The notes under the pieces were generated by a model that saw only the letters and a program-made list of their open reading frames with translations, made no database searches and was not told the origin of the DNA. A stretch of 14,054 nucleotides of DNA from Spirochaetales bacterium Spiro_01 (GTDB lineage Bacteria > Spirochaetota > Spirochaetia > Sphaerochaetales > Sphaerochaetaceae): positions 1 to 14,054 of the forward strand of contig LVBC01000021.1 in the NCBI GenBank assembly GCA_001604265.1. Reading direction: 5' to 3'. The translations under genes were made by a program, and so were the position numbers. Positions within the stretch are counted from its first letter, which is position 1; every line of letters starts with the position of its first letter. This document shows, in pieces, positions 1-6,745 of the stretch.

Positions 1-1198
1 GACGCTGCTCGACACCGAAGCGGTGCTGCTCGTCTATGATCACATAGCGAAGGTTCCTGTATTCGATATCCTTGGAAAAGAGTGCATGGGTTCCGATCGC
101 GATATCCACATCGCCCCTTCTGAGGGCCTCTAGCAGAAGCTTTCTTCCCTTTCCCTTGACATCTCCTGTAATGAAGGCGATCCTCACTCCAAGTGGCTCG
201 AGAAGCTCTGCTGCCTTCTCTGCGTGCTGTCTTGCAAGCAGCTCGGTCGGTGCCATGAAGGCGACCTGACCGTGATGGTCTATCACATGAAGTGCACTTA
301 TCCAGGCGATGAGCGTCTTTCCACAGCCCACATCGCCCTGAAGCAGGCGGTTCATCTGGAAGGAGGAGTCAAGGTCGTTCCTGATATCCTCCAGGCACGA
401 CTTCTGATCCTCGGTCAGAGAGAAGGGGAGCTTTCTGATGAAATCTCTCTCGAGCTTCGAGATCTGGGCCTTTCCGCTTCTCCTCTTTCCAGGATTTCCC
501 TCTCTCTTCACTCCGATCTCCATCAGAAGGAGCTCTGAAAGTGCAAGCGAGCGTCTGGCTCTCTCGACATCTCCCATGTTGTTAGGGAAGTGGAGAAGCC
601 TTATGGCCTGATCCGTGTGCAGCAGGTCGTACTTTTCGTAGAGGTAGGAGGGCATCTCGTCATCGAAGACGAGGAATCGGTTCGAAAGTATATTGCCTAC
701 ATCGCGGCGGATGATCTTCTGTGTGAGGTTCCCGGAAAGCGGATAGATGGGGAGTATCTTTCCAACTCCCGCCTCCTCCTGGGTCCTGTATACCGAGAAG
801 GCCGAGGTCTGCCACTCGCCACGGTTCTTCGTGACGGTCGCGTTTATGTACCAGGCGCTTCCCACTGAAAGCTGCTTTTCAAGGAAGGCCCTGCCGAAGC
901 AGAGAAGAGAGAGGTTCCTGCCGCTTTTCTCCTTGCAGACGACCTTCAGCGTCCTCTGGCCCCGCTTGAAGCCTCCGAAGTAGGTGTGCGACATTACGTA
1001 GATCTCCGAGTTTATCTGGGTGTTCTCCTCTGTGACATCGTCGAGCGTTGTCATGACGCTCCTGTCATCATAGCCCCTGGGGCTCAGATGGAGCAGGTCG
1101 GCAAATGTGCTGATTCCCAGCTTCGCATAGTCATTCCTGGCCGCCGGACCGACGCCCTTGAGTGAGGATACGGAATTTTCAAGCTCGGCTATCAGCAA
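1..1198 (-). CDS. recG: ATP-dependent DNA helicase RecG, N-terminal part (cut by window edge)
   Basis: RecG is a superfamily 2 helicase that remodels stalled replication forks and Holliday junctions. The 399 visible codons begin with the wedge region (LKGVGPA near residue 14, then a LLHLSPRGYDDRS segment). The first helicase domain follows, with Walker A GDVGCGKT near residue 289, motif Ia MAPTELLARQHAE, an IGTHALFS segment and motif II DEQHRFG at the window edge. DEQH is the RecG-type Walker B. The C-terminal helicase domain lies outside the window; E. coli RecG is 693 aa. No ATG sits near the expected N-terminus. The only sensible start is TTG at 1198, three bases after the yggT stop and in the same frame, with at best a weak AGG upstream, so translation probably depends on ribosomes finishing yggT. 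It is last visible in a dnaE-yggT-recG unit. Identity is sure; the start is likely but not proven. Confidence 0.95.
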   Translation of the reverse strand, partial: MLIAELENSVSSLKGVGPAARNDYAKLGISTFADLLHLSPRGYDDRSVMTTLDDVTEENTQINSEIYVMSHTYFGGFKRGQRTLKVVCKEKSGRNLSLLCFGRAFLEKQLSVGSAWYINATVTKNRGEWQTSAFSVYRTQEEAGVGKILPIYPLSGNLTQKIIRRDVGNILSNRFLVFDDEMPSYLYEKYDLLHTDQAIRLLHFPNNMGDVERARRSLALSELLLMEIGVKREGNPGKRRSGKAQISKLERDFIRKLPFSLTEDQKSCLEDIRNDLDSSFQMNRLLQGDVGCGKTLIAWISALHVIDHHGQVAFMAPTELLARQHAEKAAELLEPLGVRIAFITGDVKGKGRKLLLEALRRGDVDIAIGTHALFSKDIEYRNLRYVIIDEQHRFGVEQR

Positions 1199-1201
1199 TG
1201 T

Positions 1202-1792
1202 CTAGAAACCTATGTGCCTTGTTGCACCCATCAGCATTCCCATGACCTGCATCGCTGCGAAGTAGCAGAGAATGGCAAGAGAGAGTGCGATCAAGCAGAG
1301 AACGAGATCGCTGACGATCCTGCGCGGGAAGAAGGCCAGCTGTATCTTTTTCAGGATCGGCTCTGCAAGCATTCCGGCCCTGACAAGACCAGGACTGTGC
1401 AGCAGCGAGCCAAGAGTCCTTATTAACAGGAAGACTATCATCAGGATGAGGAATATCTGTATGCAGTACTGCCATATCATCTGAATGCAGAGCTGGACGA
1501 ACCAAGCGAAGCGGAAGGTATGGTAGGTGGCGAATATCCTCAGTGCAGACTGGAGCAGCTGCAGCACTCCTATTGCTATGATTGCAGAGAAGTCCAGCAT
1601 TCCGAGCCTGAATCTCCTGGAGCGGAATATGTTGAGGAACGGATCTACAATAAGTGCAAAGTAGTATGTGAGGCTTCCTTCCCTCGGATATGGATTGATC
1701 CAGGTAAGCAGTATCCTTATCCAGATCAGGAAGGAGTAAAGTTCAAGTGCCTTGGCCAGGAAGCTGGCCAGCTCGTATATATTCGTGGACAT
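1202..1792 (-). CDS. YggT family integral membrane protein
   Basis: This 196-aa protein has four hydrophobic segments (about residues 8-30, 66-88, 104-126 and 160-185). It shows the YGGT pattern: an arginine and WINPYPREG after the first helix, VDPFLNIFRSRRF at 50-61, then LDFSAIIAIGVLQLL starting the second helix. The second half repeats the plan (RTLGSLLHSPG, then AEPILKKI and a further hydrophobic hairpin), so it is a two-repeat YggT protein. The family sits in the inner membrane; its biochemical role is poorly defined, with links to osmotic stress, cell shape and division in various bacteria. The start is fixed by an AAGGAG Shine-Dalgarno five bases before the ATG, and that site begins inside the dnaE stop codon (TAAGGAG). 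The stop is TAG, followed three bases later by the in-frame TTG of recG. The family call is firm; function is not inferable from this locus. Confidence 0.88.
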   Translation of the reverse strand: MSTNIYELASFLAKALELYSFLIWIRILLTWINPYPREGSLTYYFALIVDPFLNIFRSRRFRLGMLDFSAIIAIGVLQLLQSALRIFATYHTFRFAWFVQLCIQMIWQYCIQIFLILMIVFLLIRTLGSLLHSPGLVRAGMLAEPILKKIQLAFFPRRIVSDLVLCLIALSLAILCYFAAMQVMGMLMGATRHIGF

Positions 1793-1801
1793 CTCTTCTC
1801 C

Positions 1802-4800
1802 TTATGCGTACCAGACGTTCTTGATGAGGTCGTAGCTCATCAGCTCACGCTTGAGATCCTTGCTGTAGGCAAGGGAGTACTCCCTGCCGAAGCGGACCTT
1901 CTCGTTCCTGTTCTCGCCAACGTAGGCGTAGACCTGAAGACCGCCCTGGTGGTCTATTATGTACTTCTTCAGTTCGTCTTCCAGCTGGTCGACATGCTCG
2001 CTCAGCATCGCCTCATCGTCGATCTCGAAGCAGACTGAAGTGATCGCCTCAGTCTTCAGCTCTGAGGGAGCACAGACGCTTTCTATGACGAACTGGTATA
2101 CATCCGCATCCCTGCTGTTGTCGAATTTTCCAGTGAAGCCGTATATTCCATCGACCTGGATCTTCCCATCGAGAGCCTCGTAGTTCTTTGGGAAGGCGAC
2201 CGAGTCGATTATCCCCTGATAGTTGGAGAGCGTGAAGATTCCCATCTTCTTGCCATCCTTCTGGGTCTTGATGATCTTCATCGCATTGACCTGGCAGATA
2301 AGGGAGACAGTCCTGTTGAGAGGAAGCTCCTTCGGCTTCGAGATATCCACCCAGACACAGCGCTCTACATCCTCTTTGTAGTCATCCAGAGGGTGACCTG
2401 AGACATAGAAGCCCAGGAACTCCTTCTCCATCTCGAGCATCTCGCGCTTGGTCCAGGGAGTTGCAGGTCTCATCTCGAAGTGCTGCATTGCCATGTCGTC
2501 CTCGAAGAGTCCGATCTGGCCATACGCAGTCGCATCCCTGTTGCTCTTGTCGAATGCGATCATGTCATCGAGGTTGGCCATCAGTGTAGCCCTGTCCTCC
2601 GAGAGGGAGTCGAAGGTTCCCGACTTGATCAGGGATTCGAGCAGGCGGCTGTTGACAAGACCCTCAGGCTGTCTTCCGATGAAGTCCAGCATCGACTTGT
2701 ATGGCCCGTTCTTCTCCCTCTCCTCGACGATTATCTGGGTCACCTGCTCACCGACATTCCTGATGCCTGCAAGGCCGTAGACGATGTTGCCGTTCACGAC
2801 GGTGAAGTGCTTCTCGGAGGCGTTGATGTCAGGTGGCATCATCCTTATGCCCATCGTATCTGCAAGTGCAAGGTACTCCTTGTACTTGTCGGGGTTTCCC
2901 ATCTCGTTCGTAAGGTTCGCAGCCAGGAACTCTGCCGGATAGTTGGCCTTCATGAATGCAGTCTGGTAGGCGACGATGGAGTAGGCGACTGCGTGCGACT
3001 TGTTGAAGCCGTACTGGGCGAAGGGCTCGAGATTGGCAAACACTTTGAGTGCAAGCTCCTCGGTCCTTCCGAGCTTCTTTGCGCCTGCGACGAACTTGAC
3101 CTTCTGCTCGGCCAGCTGGTCCACCTTCTTCTTGCCCATGATCCTTCTGAGGATATCGGCTTCGCCGAGCGTATAGCCTGCGATGATCTGGGCGACCTGC
3201 ATTACCTGTTCCTGATATACACAGATTCCATATGTGTTCTTCAGTACCGGCTCGAGATCCGGGTCATCGTACTCTATATCCCAGACGCCGTTCTTGCACT
3301 TTACGAACCTCTCGATGTACTGCATCGGGCCCGGGCGGTAGAGTGCATTCAAGGCAACGAGGTCCTCTATGGTATTCGGCTGTGCATCGCGAAGTACCTT
3401 CTGCATGCCGCCGGATTCGAACTGGAATACGCAGGCCGAGTCGCCAGCGCAGAGCATTTGGAAGGTCTTCGGATCCTCCTCGTCTATCTTGTTGATATCG
3501 AAGGAGGGGTTCACTTTGTGGATGAGGTCCACAGCGTGCTTGATGAGAGTCAGGGTCTTGAGACCCAGGAAGTCCATCTTTACAAGACCGCAATCCTCGA
3601 TCAGGTCCATCGTGTACTGGGATGCGACCGATTTGGTCTTCGGATCGTAGTTCAGAGGAACATAATCTATCAGAGGGGTCTTGCCGATGACGACGCCGGC
3701 TGCATGGAGCGAGGTGTGCCTGTTTCCACCCTCGAGCCTCTTCGAGACATCGAAGAGCTCGGCATAGACACCGCCTCTGTCCACTATCTCCTGAAGCTTC
3801 GGCTCCATTTCGAAGGCCTGCTTCAGGTTCTTTGCATCGTCGCTTATCAGCTTGCAGATCGCAGTCGACTCGTCGTACGGGATATCGAGAGCTCTCGCTA
3901 CATCCTTTACTACGGCCTTTGCCTTCAGTGTTCCGAAGGTACAGATCTGACCGACACGGTCCTTTCCATAGTGGTCCGTTACGTACTGTATTACCTCGCC
4001 GCGCCTTTCGAAGCAGAAGTCTATATCGAAATCAGGCATGCTGACTCGTTCGGGGTTCAGGAACCTTTCGAATAGGAGCGAGTACTTCATCGGGTCCACA
4101 TCTGTGATCGTGATGGAGTAGGCGACAAGCGAGCCTGCACCGGAGCCTCTGCCCGGTCCGACCGGGATGTCGTGCATCTTGGCCCAGTGGATGTAGTCCC
4201 TTACGATGAGGAAGTAGCCCTGGAAGTCCATCTTCAATATGATTCCAAGCTCGTAGTCCAGACGGGCCTTGAGCTCAGGAGTGAGCTTTCCGTACCTCTT
4301 CTTGCAGCCATCGTAGCTCAGCCAGACCAGGTACTCTGCCGTATCTGAAAAGCCATCAGGAACCTCGAACTCCGGAAGCAGTGGGCCTGGGAACTTTATC
4401 TTTATGTCGATCCTGTCGGCAATCTTCTTCGTGTTCTCTATTGCTTCAGGACACCACTTGAAGATCTCCCTCATCTCGTCTCCACTCTTGAAGTAGAAGT
4501 TGTCGTTGGGAAACCTCATCCTGTTCTCGTCATTCTTCTTGTGGTTGGTGCCGATGCACAGCAGGATGTCGTGGGCGTTTGCGTCGTCCCTGTTTATATA
4601 GTGGATATCGTTGGTGCAGACGAGTGGTATATCCAGCTCCCTTGCAATCTTCACAAGCAGTGGATTTGTCCTCTTCTGTTCTGGCAGGTCATGATCCTGC
4701 AGTTCGATGTAGTACCTGTCACCGAAGACGCTCTTGAACCAGGCGGCTCTCTCCTTCGCCATCTGGTAGCACTGCTCCTCTGTGTGCTTGTGCTCGTTGT

Positions 4801-5296
4801 CCAGAAGCAGCTGGAGAATCTCGCCACCGAGACAGGCCGAAAGGCAGATCAGATCGTCGCTGTGGCTTACAAGCACCTCGTCATCGATCCTGGGCTTTCT
4901 GTAGAAGCCCTCCGTGAAGGCGATGGAGTTGAGCTCCATCAGATGGTGGTAGCCCCTGTCGTTCATTGCCAGCAGTATGAGGTGGTAGTATCTGTTCCCC
5001 TCGCTGACAGGGCTCATATCCCTTCTGTTCTTCGGGTTGACATAGAATTCACAGCCTATGATCGGCTTGATGTTCGCGGCCTTGCAGGCGTTGTAGAACC
5101 TCAGGGCGCCATACATGTTTCCATGATCTGTGATGGCCAGAGCCTGCATCTTGTACTCTCTGGCCTTTGCCATGTATTTTCCTATCGTTGCAGCACCATC
5201 GAGAAGTGAGTAGTCACTGTGATTGTGCAGGTGGACAAAGTTGTCCAGGACCTCATCCGGTCCATAGGGTGGATAGTAAACGTCTTTGACTGCCAT
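1802..5296 (-). CDS. dnaE: DNA polymerase III subunit alpha
   Basis: Replicative polymerase catalytic subunit, 1164 aa, matching E. coli DnaE (1160 aa). The N-terminal PHP domain (about 20-235) opens with HLHNHSDYS and contains ITDHGN, GCEFYV and TNDIHY. Residues that would line its metal site appear retained: H22, H24, D33, H58, E83, H105, C155, D230, H232. The polymerase core has PGRGSGAGSL (381-390), PDFDIDF (421-427, with the catalytic pair D424 and D426) and VKMDFLGLKTLT (third catalytic Asp, D575). A helix-hairpin-helix region (about 820-860, NINASEK-like PDINASEKHF and GLAGIRNVGE) is followed by QIGLF at 927-931, which fits the beta-clamp binding consensus. An OB-fold lies near 995-1070. 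The next gene, yggT, starts nine bases after the stop. The ATG at 5296 has no Shine-Dalgarno, but a promoter sits just in front of it. Complete and certain. Confidence 0.98.
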   Translation of the reverse strand: MAVKDVYYPPYGPDEVLDNFVHLHNHSDYSLLDGAATIGKYMAKAREYKMQALAITDHGNMYGALRFYNACKAANIKPIIGCEFYVNPKNRRDMSPVSEGNRYYHLILLAMNDRGYHHLMELNSIAFTEGFYRKPRIDDEVLVSHSDDLICLSACLGGEILQLLLDNEHKHTEEQCYQMAKERAAWFKSVFGDRYYIELQDHDLPEQKRTNPLLVKIARELDIPLVCTNDIHYINRDDANAHDILLCIGTNHKKNDENRMRFPNDNFYFKSGDEMREIFKWCPEAIENTKKIADRIDIKIKFPGPLLPEFEVPDGFSDTAEYLVWLSYDGCKKRYGKLTPELKARLDYELGIILKMDFQGYFLIVRDYIHWAKMHDIPVGPGRGSGAGSLVAYSITITDVDPMKYSLLFERFLNPERVSMPDFDIDFCFERRGEVIQYVTDHYGKDRVGQICTFGTLKAKAVVKDVARALDIPYDESTAICKLISDDAKNLKQAFEMEPKLQEIVDRGGVYAELFDVSKRLEGGNRHTSLHAAGVVIGKTPLIDYVPLNYDPKTKSVASQYTMDLIEDCGLVKMDFLGLKTLTLIKHAVDLIHKVNPSFDINKIDEEDPKTFQMLCAGDSACVFQFESGGMQKVLRDAQPNTIEDLVALNALYRPGPMQYIERFVKCKNGVWDIEYDDPDLEPVLKNTYGICVYQEQVMQVAQIIAGYTLGEADILRRIMGKKKVDQLAEQKVKFVAGAKKLGRTEELALKVFANLEPFAQYGFNKSHAVAYSIVAYQTAFMKANYPAEFLAANLTNEMGNPDKYKEYLALADTMGIRMMPPDINASEKHFTVVNGNIVYGLAGIRNVGEQVTQIIVEEREKNGPYKSMLDFIGRQPEGLVNSRLLESLIKSGTFDSLSEDRATLMANLDDMIAFDKSNRDATAYGQIGLFEDDMAMQHFEMRPATPWTKREMLEMEKEFLGFYVSGHPLDDYKEDVERCVWVDISKPKELPLNRTVSLICQVNAMKIIKTQKDGKKMGIFTLSNYQGIIDSVAFPKNYEALDGKIQVDGIYGFTGKFDNSRDADVYQFVIESVCAPSELKTEAITSVCFEIDDEAMLSEHVDQLEDELKKYIIDHQGGLQVYAYVGENRNEKVRFGREYSLAYSKDLKRELMSYDLIKNVWYA

Positions 5297-5304
5297 AGAC
5301 TAGA

Positions 5305-5333
5305 AATATAACATATCGACAGAGAATCGTTAA
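5305..5333 (-). promoter_or_regulatory. Candidate sigma-70 promoter of dnaE-yggT-recG
   Basis: Read on the minus strand, TTAACG (5333-5328; 4/6 match to TTGACA) is followed by exactly 17 bases and TATATT (5310-5305; 5/6 match to TATAAT). A start seven bases below the -10 box falls at about 5298-5297, one or two bases before the dnaE ATG at 5296. Together with the missing Shine-Dalgarno this predicts a leaderless or nearly leaderless mRNA. The promoter fills the 41-base gap after the upstream FAD-subunit gene. No terminator is visible in that gap, so read-through from the upstream set is also possible. Confidence 0.6.
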
Positions 5334-5337
5334 GGAA

Positions 5338-6240
5338 CTACAGCGTGAGAATGTGCTGATTGAGCGTCATGATCATGTCATTCATCATTCCCTTCAGCCT
5401 GGCCTCCTGGATAGGTGTTATCTTTCCGATATTGTCCCTGATGAAGGCGAGAATGAACTTCTCGACCTCCTTGCATCTGATATCGTCCGCAGGCAGCTGC
5501 AGAGAGCCGAGCATGTTGTCGATATCCCTGTTGTAGACAAAGCCCCTGGACGGGAATGTTATTATGATCCTGGCGTTTGCAATGCCGTTCTGGTCCAGCT
5601 TCGCAACTGTAGCAAGAGAGACCGAGGCCTCAGGCTCGAGCATCGGGTCACCTGAGGTGTTGAAGTACTCGAAATCGAAGTTCTGGATTGCGATTCTCAG
5701 CTTGGAGACCAGCGCATTCTTGTAGTTGGTGTTCAGAGTCAGTCTGCCATTCTTGTCGTAAAGCCTTGAGGCGTGGAGCCACTTCCTGGCGTAGTTCCTC
5801 CTCTTCGGGATTATGAGCTCGACTGCTGTGTCCAGAAGAACGAGAACGGAGGCGACAGAGGAGGTGAAACCCTGGGTGCAGAGGGTTCCTCCGATGGAGA
5901 TCCTCTCTCTGAGCATCCTGCACGCAGTGTGCTCGATTGCAGAGATTATCGTCTTCGGGAAGATGTTCTTTCCCAGCTGTGCGATATCGTTCAGAGAGAC
6001 CATCGAACCGATTTCCGCATATCTGTCGTTCCTCTGAAGGCGGTACAGCTCCTCGATATCCTTCAGGTTGATTATCTCGACATTGGTCGTCGGGGAAGGG
6101 TAGAAGTCCTTCCTGCTCATGATGAAGGTACCACCGGCCCAGAGGGAGTTGATGTTTCCCTTGTAGTTGATAACGGTGTCGGAGTACTCTCCGACGGTCT
6201 TGGGTTCGTGGACATTAGGAGATCTTAGTTCTGTGTACAT
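5338..6240 (-). CDS. FAD-binding subunit of a xanthine dehydrogenase/CO dehydrogenase-like complex (divergent)
   Basis: This 300-aa protein matches the usual length of CoxM/XdhB-type medium subunits, which hold FAD and pass electrons from the iron-sulfur subunit to the acceptor. The first FAD loop is recognisable as WAGGT (34-38). The second, normally TIGGN, reads SIGGT (115-119), followed by a hydrophobic helix (about 128-143) as in the family. A C-terminal segment (about 195-290) resembles the CO dehydrogenase flavoprotein C-terminal domain, with PEASVSLATVAKL and ARIIITFPSRGF. Both loops are altered beside the glycines (AGGTF instead of AGGTD, IGGT instead of IGGN), so FAD binding is plausible but not assured. 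The ATG at 6240 lies 26 bases inside the preceding 2Fe-2S gene, and a purine-rich AGGAGG lies about 13 bases upstream. It is last of the trio. The family is probable; substrate and electron acceptor cannot be told. Confidence 0.75.
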   Translation of the reverse strand: MYTELRSPNVHEPKTVGEYSDTVINYKGNINSLWAGGTFIMSRKDFYPSPTTNVEIINLKDIEELYRLQRNDRYAEIGSMVSLNDIAQLGKNIFPKTIISAIEHTACRMLRERISIGGTLCTQGFTSSVASVLVLLDTAVELIIPKRRNYARKWLHASRLYDKNGRLTLNTNYKNALVSKLRIAIQNFDFEYFNTSGDPMLEPEASVSLATVAKLDQNGIANARIIITFPSRGFVYNRDIDNMLGSLQLPADDIRCKEVEKFILAFIRDNIGKITPIQEARLKGMMNDMIMTLNQHILTL

Positions 6241-6745
6241 TGTTCTTTCTCTTCCTCCTATTGTTCAGACTTTCCATTACGACTGCGATGAAGCTGCTCG
6301 AGTCCATACAGTAGCACTTGATAAGTGCATTCTCATGCAGAAGCTCGGATATGAAGTCATCCTCCGACTTCTTGTTGTTCTCCAGCTCCGACTCCTCGTA
6401 GCGGCGCAGTATGTTCTCTATCATTAGGGTCTTGGAGGCGTAGCAGTTCTGGCAGGGTTCTATTCCCAGTGTTGCGTAGGCGTTCTCTATGTCCCTGTAC
6501 TCCTTGGTCTTCGAGAAGCTGTCGAAGGTCACTACTGTGGAGTTCTTCACATTGAAGGCCGGAACGAGACAGGAGAGGACGGCCTTTCCGTCCAGAAGCA
6601 CGATGCAGTTGCCACAGATGTTGCCATTGCAGCAGGAGTTCAGGGACTTTATCTCCACGTTCTCTCTTAGAAGGGCCGAAAGCGGCTTGTCAGAGCTCAC
6701 ATTCAGTGAAAGTGTCTTTCCATCTACAACAAGTTCTACTCTCAT
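6215..6745 (-). CDS. 2Fe-2S subunit of a molybdenum hydroxylase-like complex
   Basis: This 176-aa protein has the two-domain plan of CoxS/XdhC-type small subunits. The plant-type ferredoxin domain carries C39, C44, C47 and C59 (C-x4-C-x2-C-x11-C, in a CNGNICGNC context). The helical domain carries C98 and C101 (EPCQNC) and C144 and C146 (KCYC). All eight ligands for two 2Fe-2S clusters are therefore present, so electron transfer is expected to work. In typical members about 32 residues separate the third-last pair from the last pair; here it is 43, because of a charged stretch near 117-130. The usual CRCTGY reads KCYCMDS. The tail after about 160 is basic. The ATG overlaps the stop of the large-subunit gene in a four-base ATGA, with AGGGAG seven bases upstream, indicating coupled translation. 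The C-terminus overlaps the next gene by 26 bases. Confidence 0.85.
   Translation of the reverse strand: MRVELVVDGKTLSLNVSSDKPLSALLRENVEIKSLNSCCNGNICGNCIVLLDGKAVLSCLVPAFNVKNSTVVTFDSFSKTKEYRDIENAYATLGIEPCQNCYASKTLMIENILRRYEESELENNKKSEDDFISELLHENALIKCYCMDSSSFIAVVMESLNNRRKRKNNVHRTKIS

Noticed and set aside
2480..4075. 531-codon open frame on the plus strand, opposite dnaE
   Set aside because: It is fully antisense to conserved dnaE codons and has no recognisable domain and no ribosome site; long mirror frames are expected opposite codon-biased genes.
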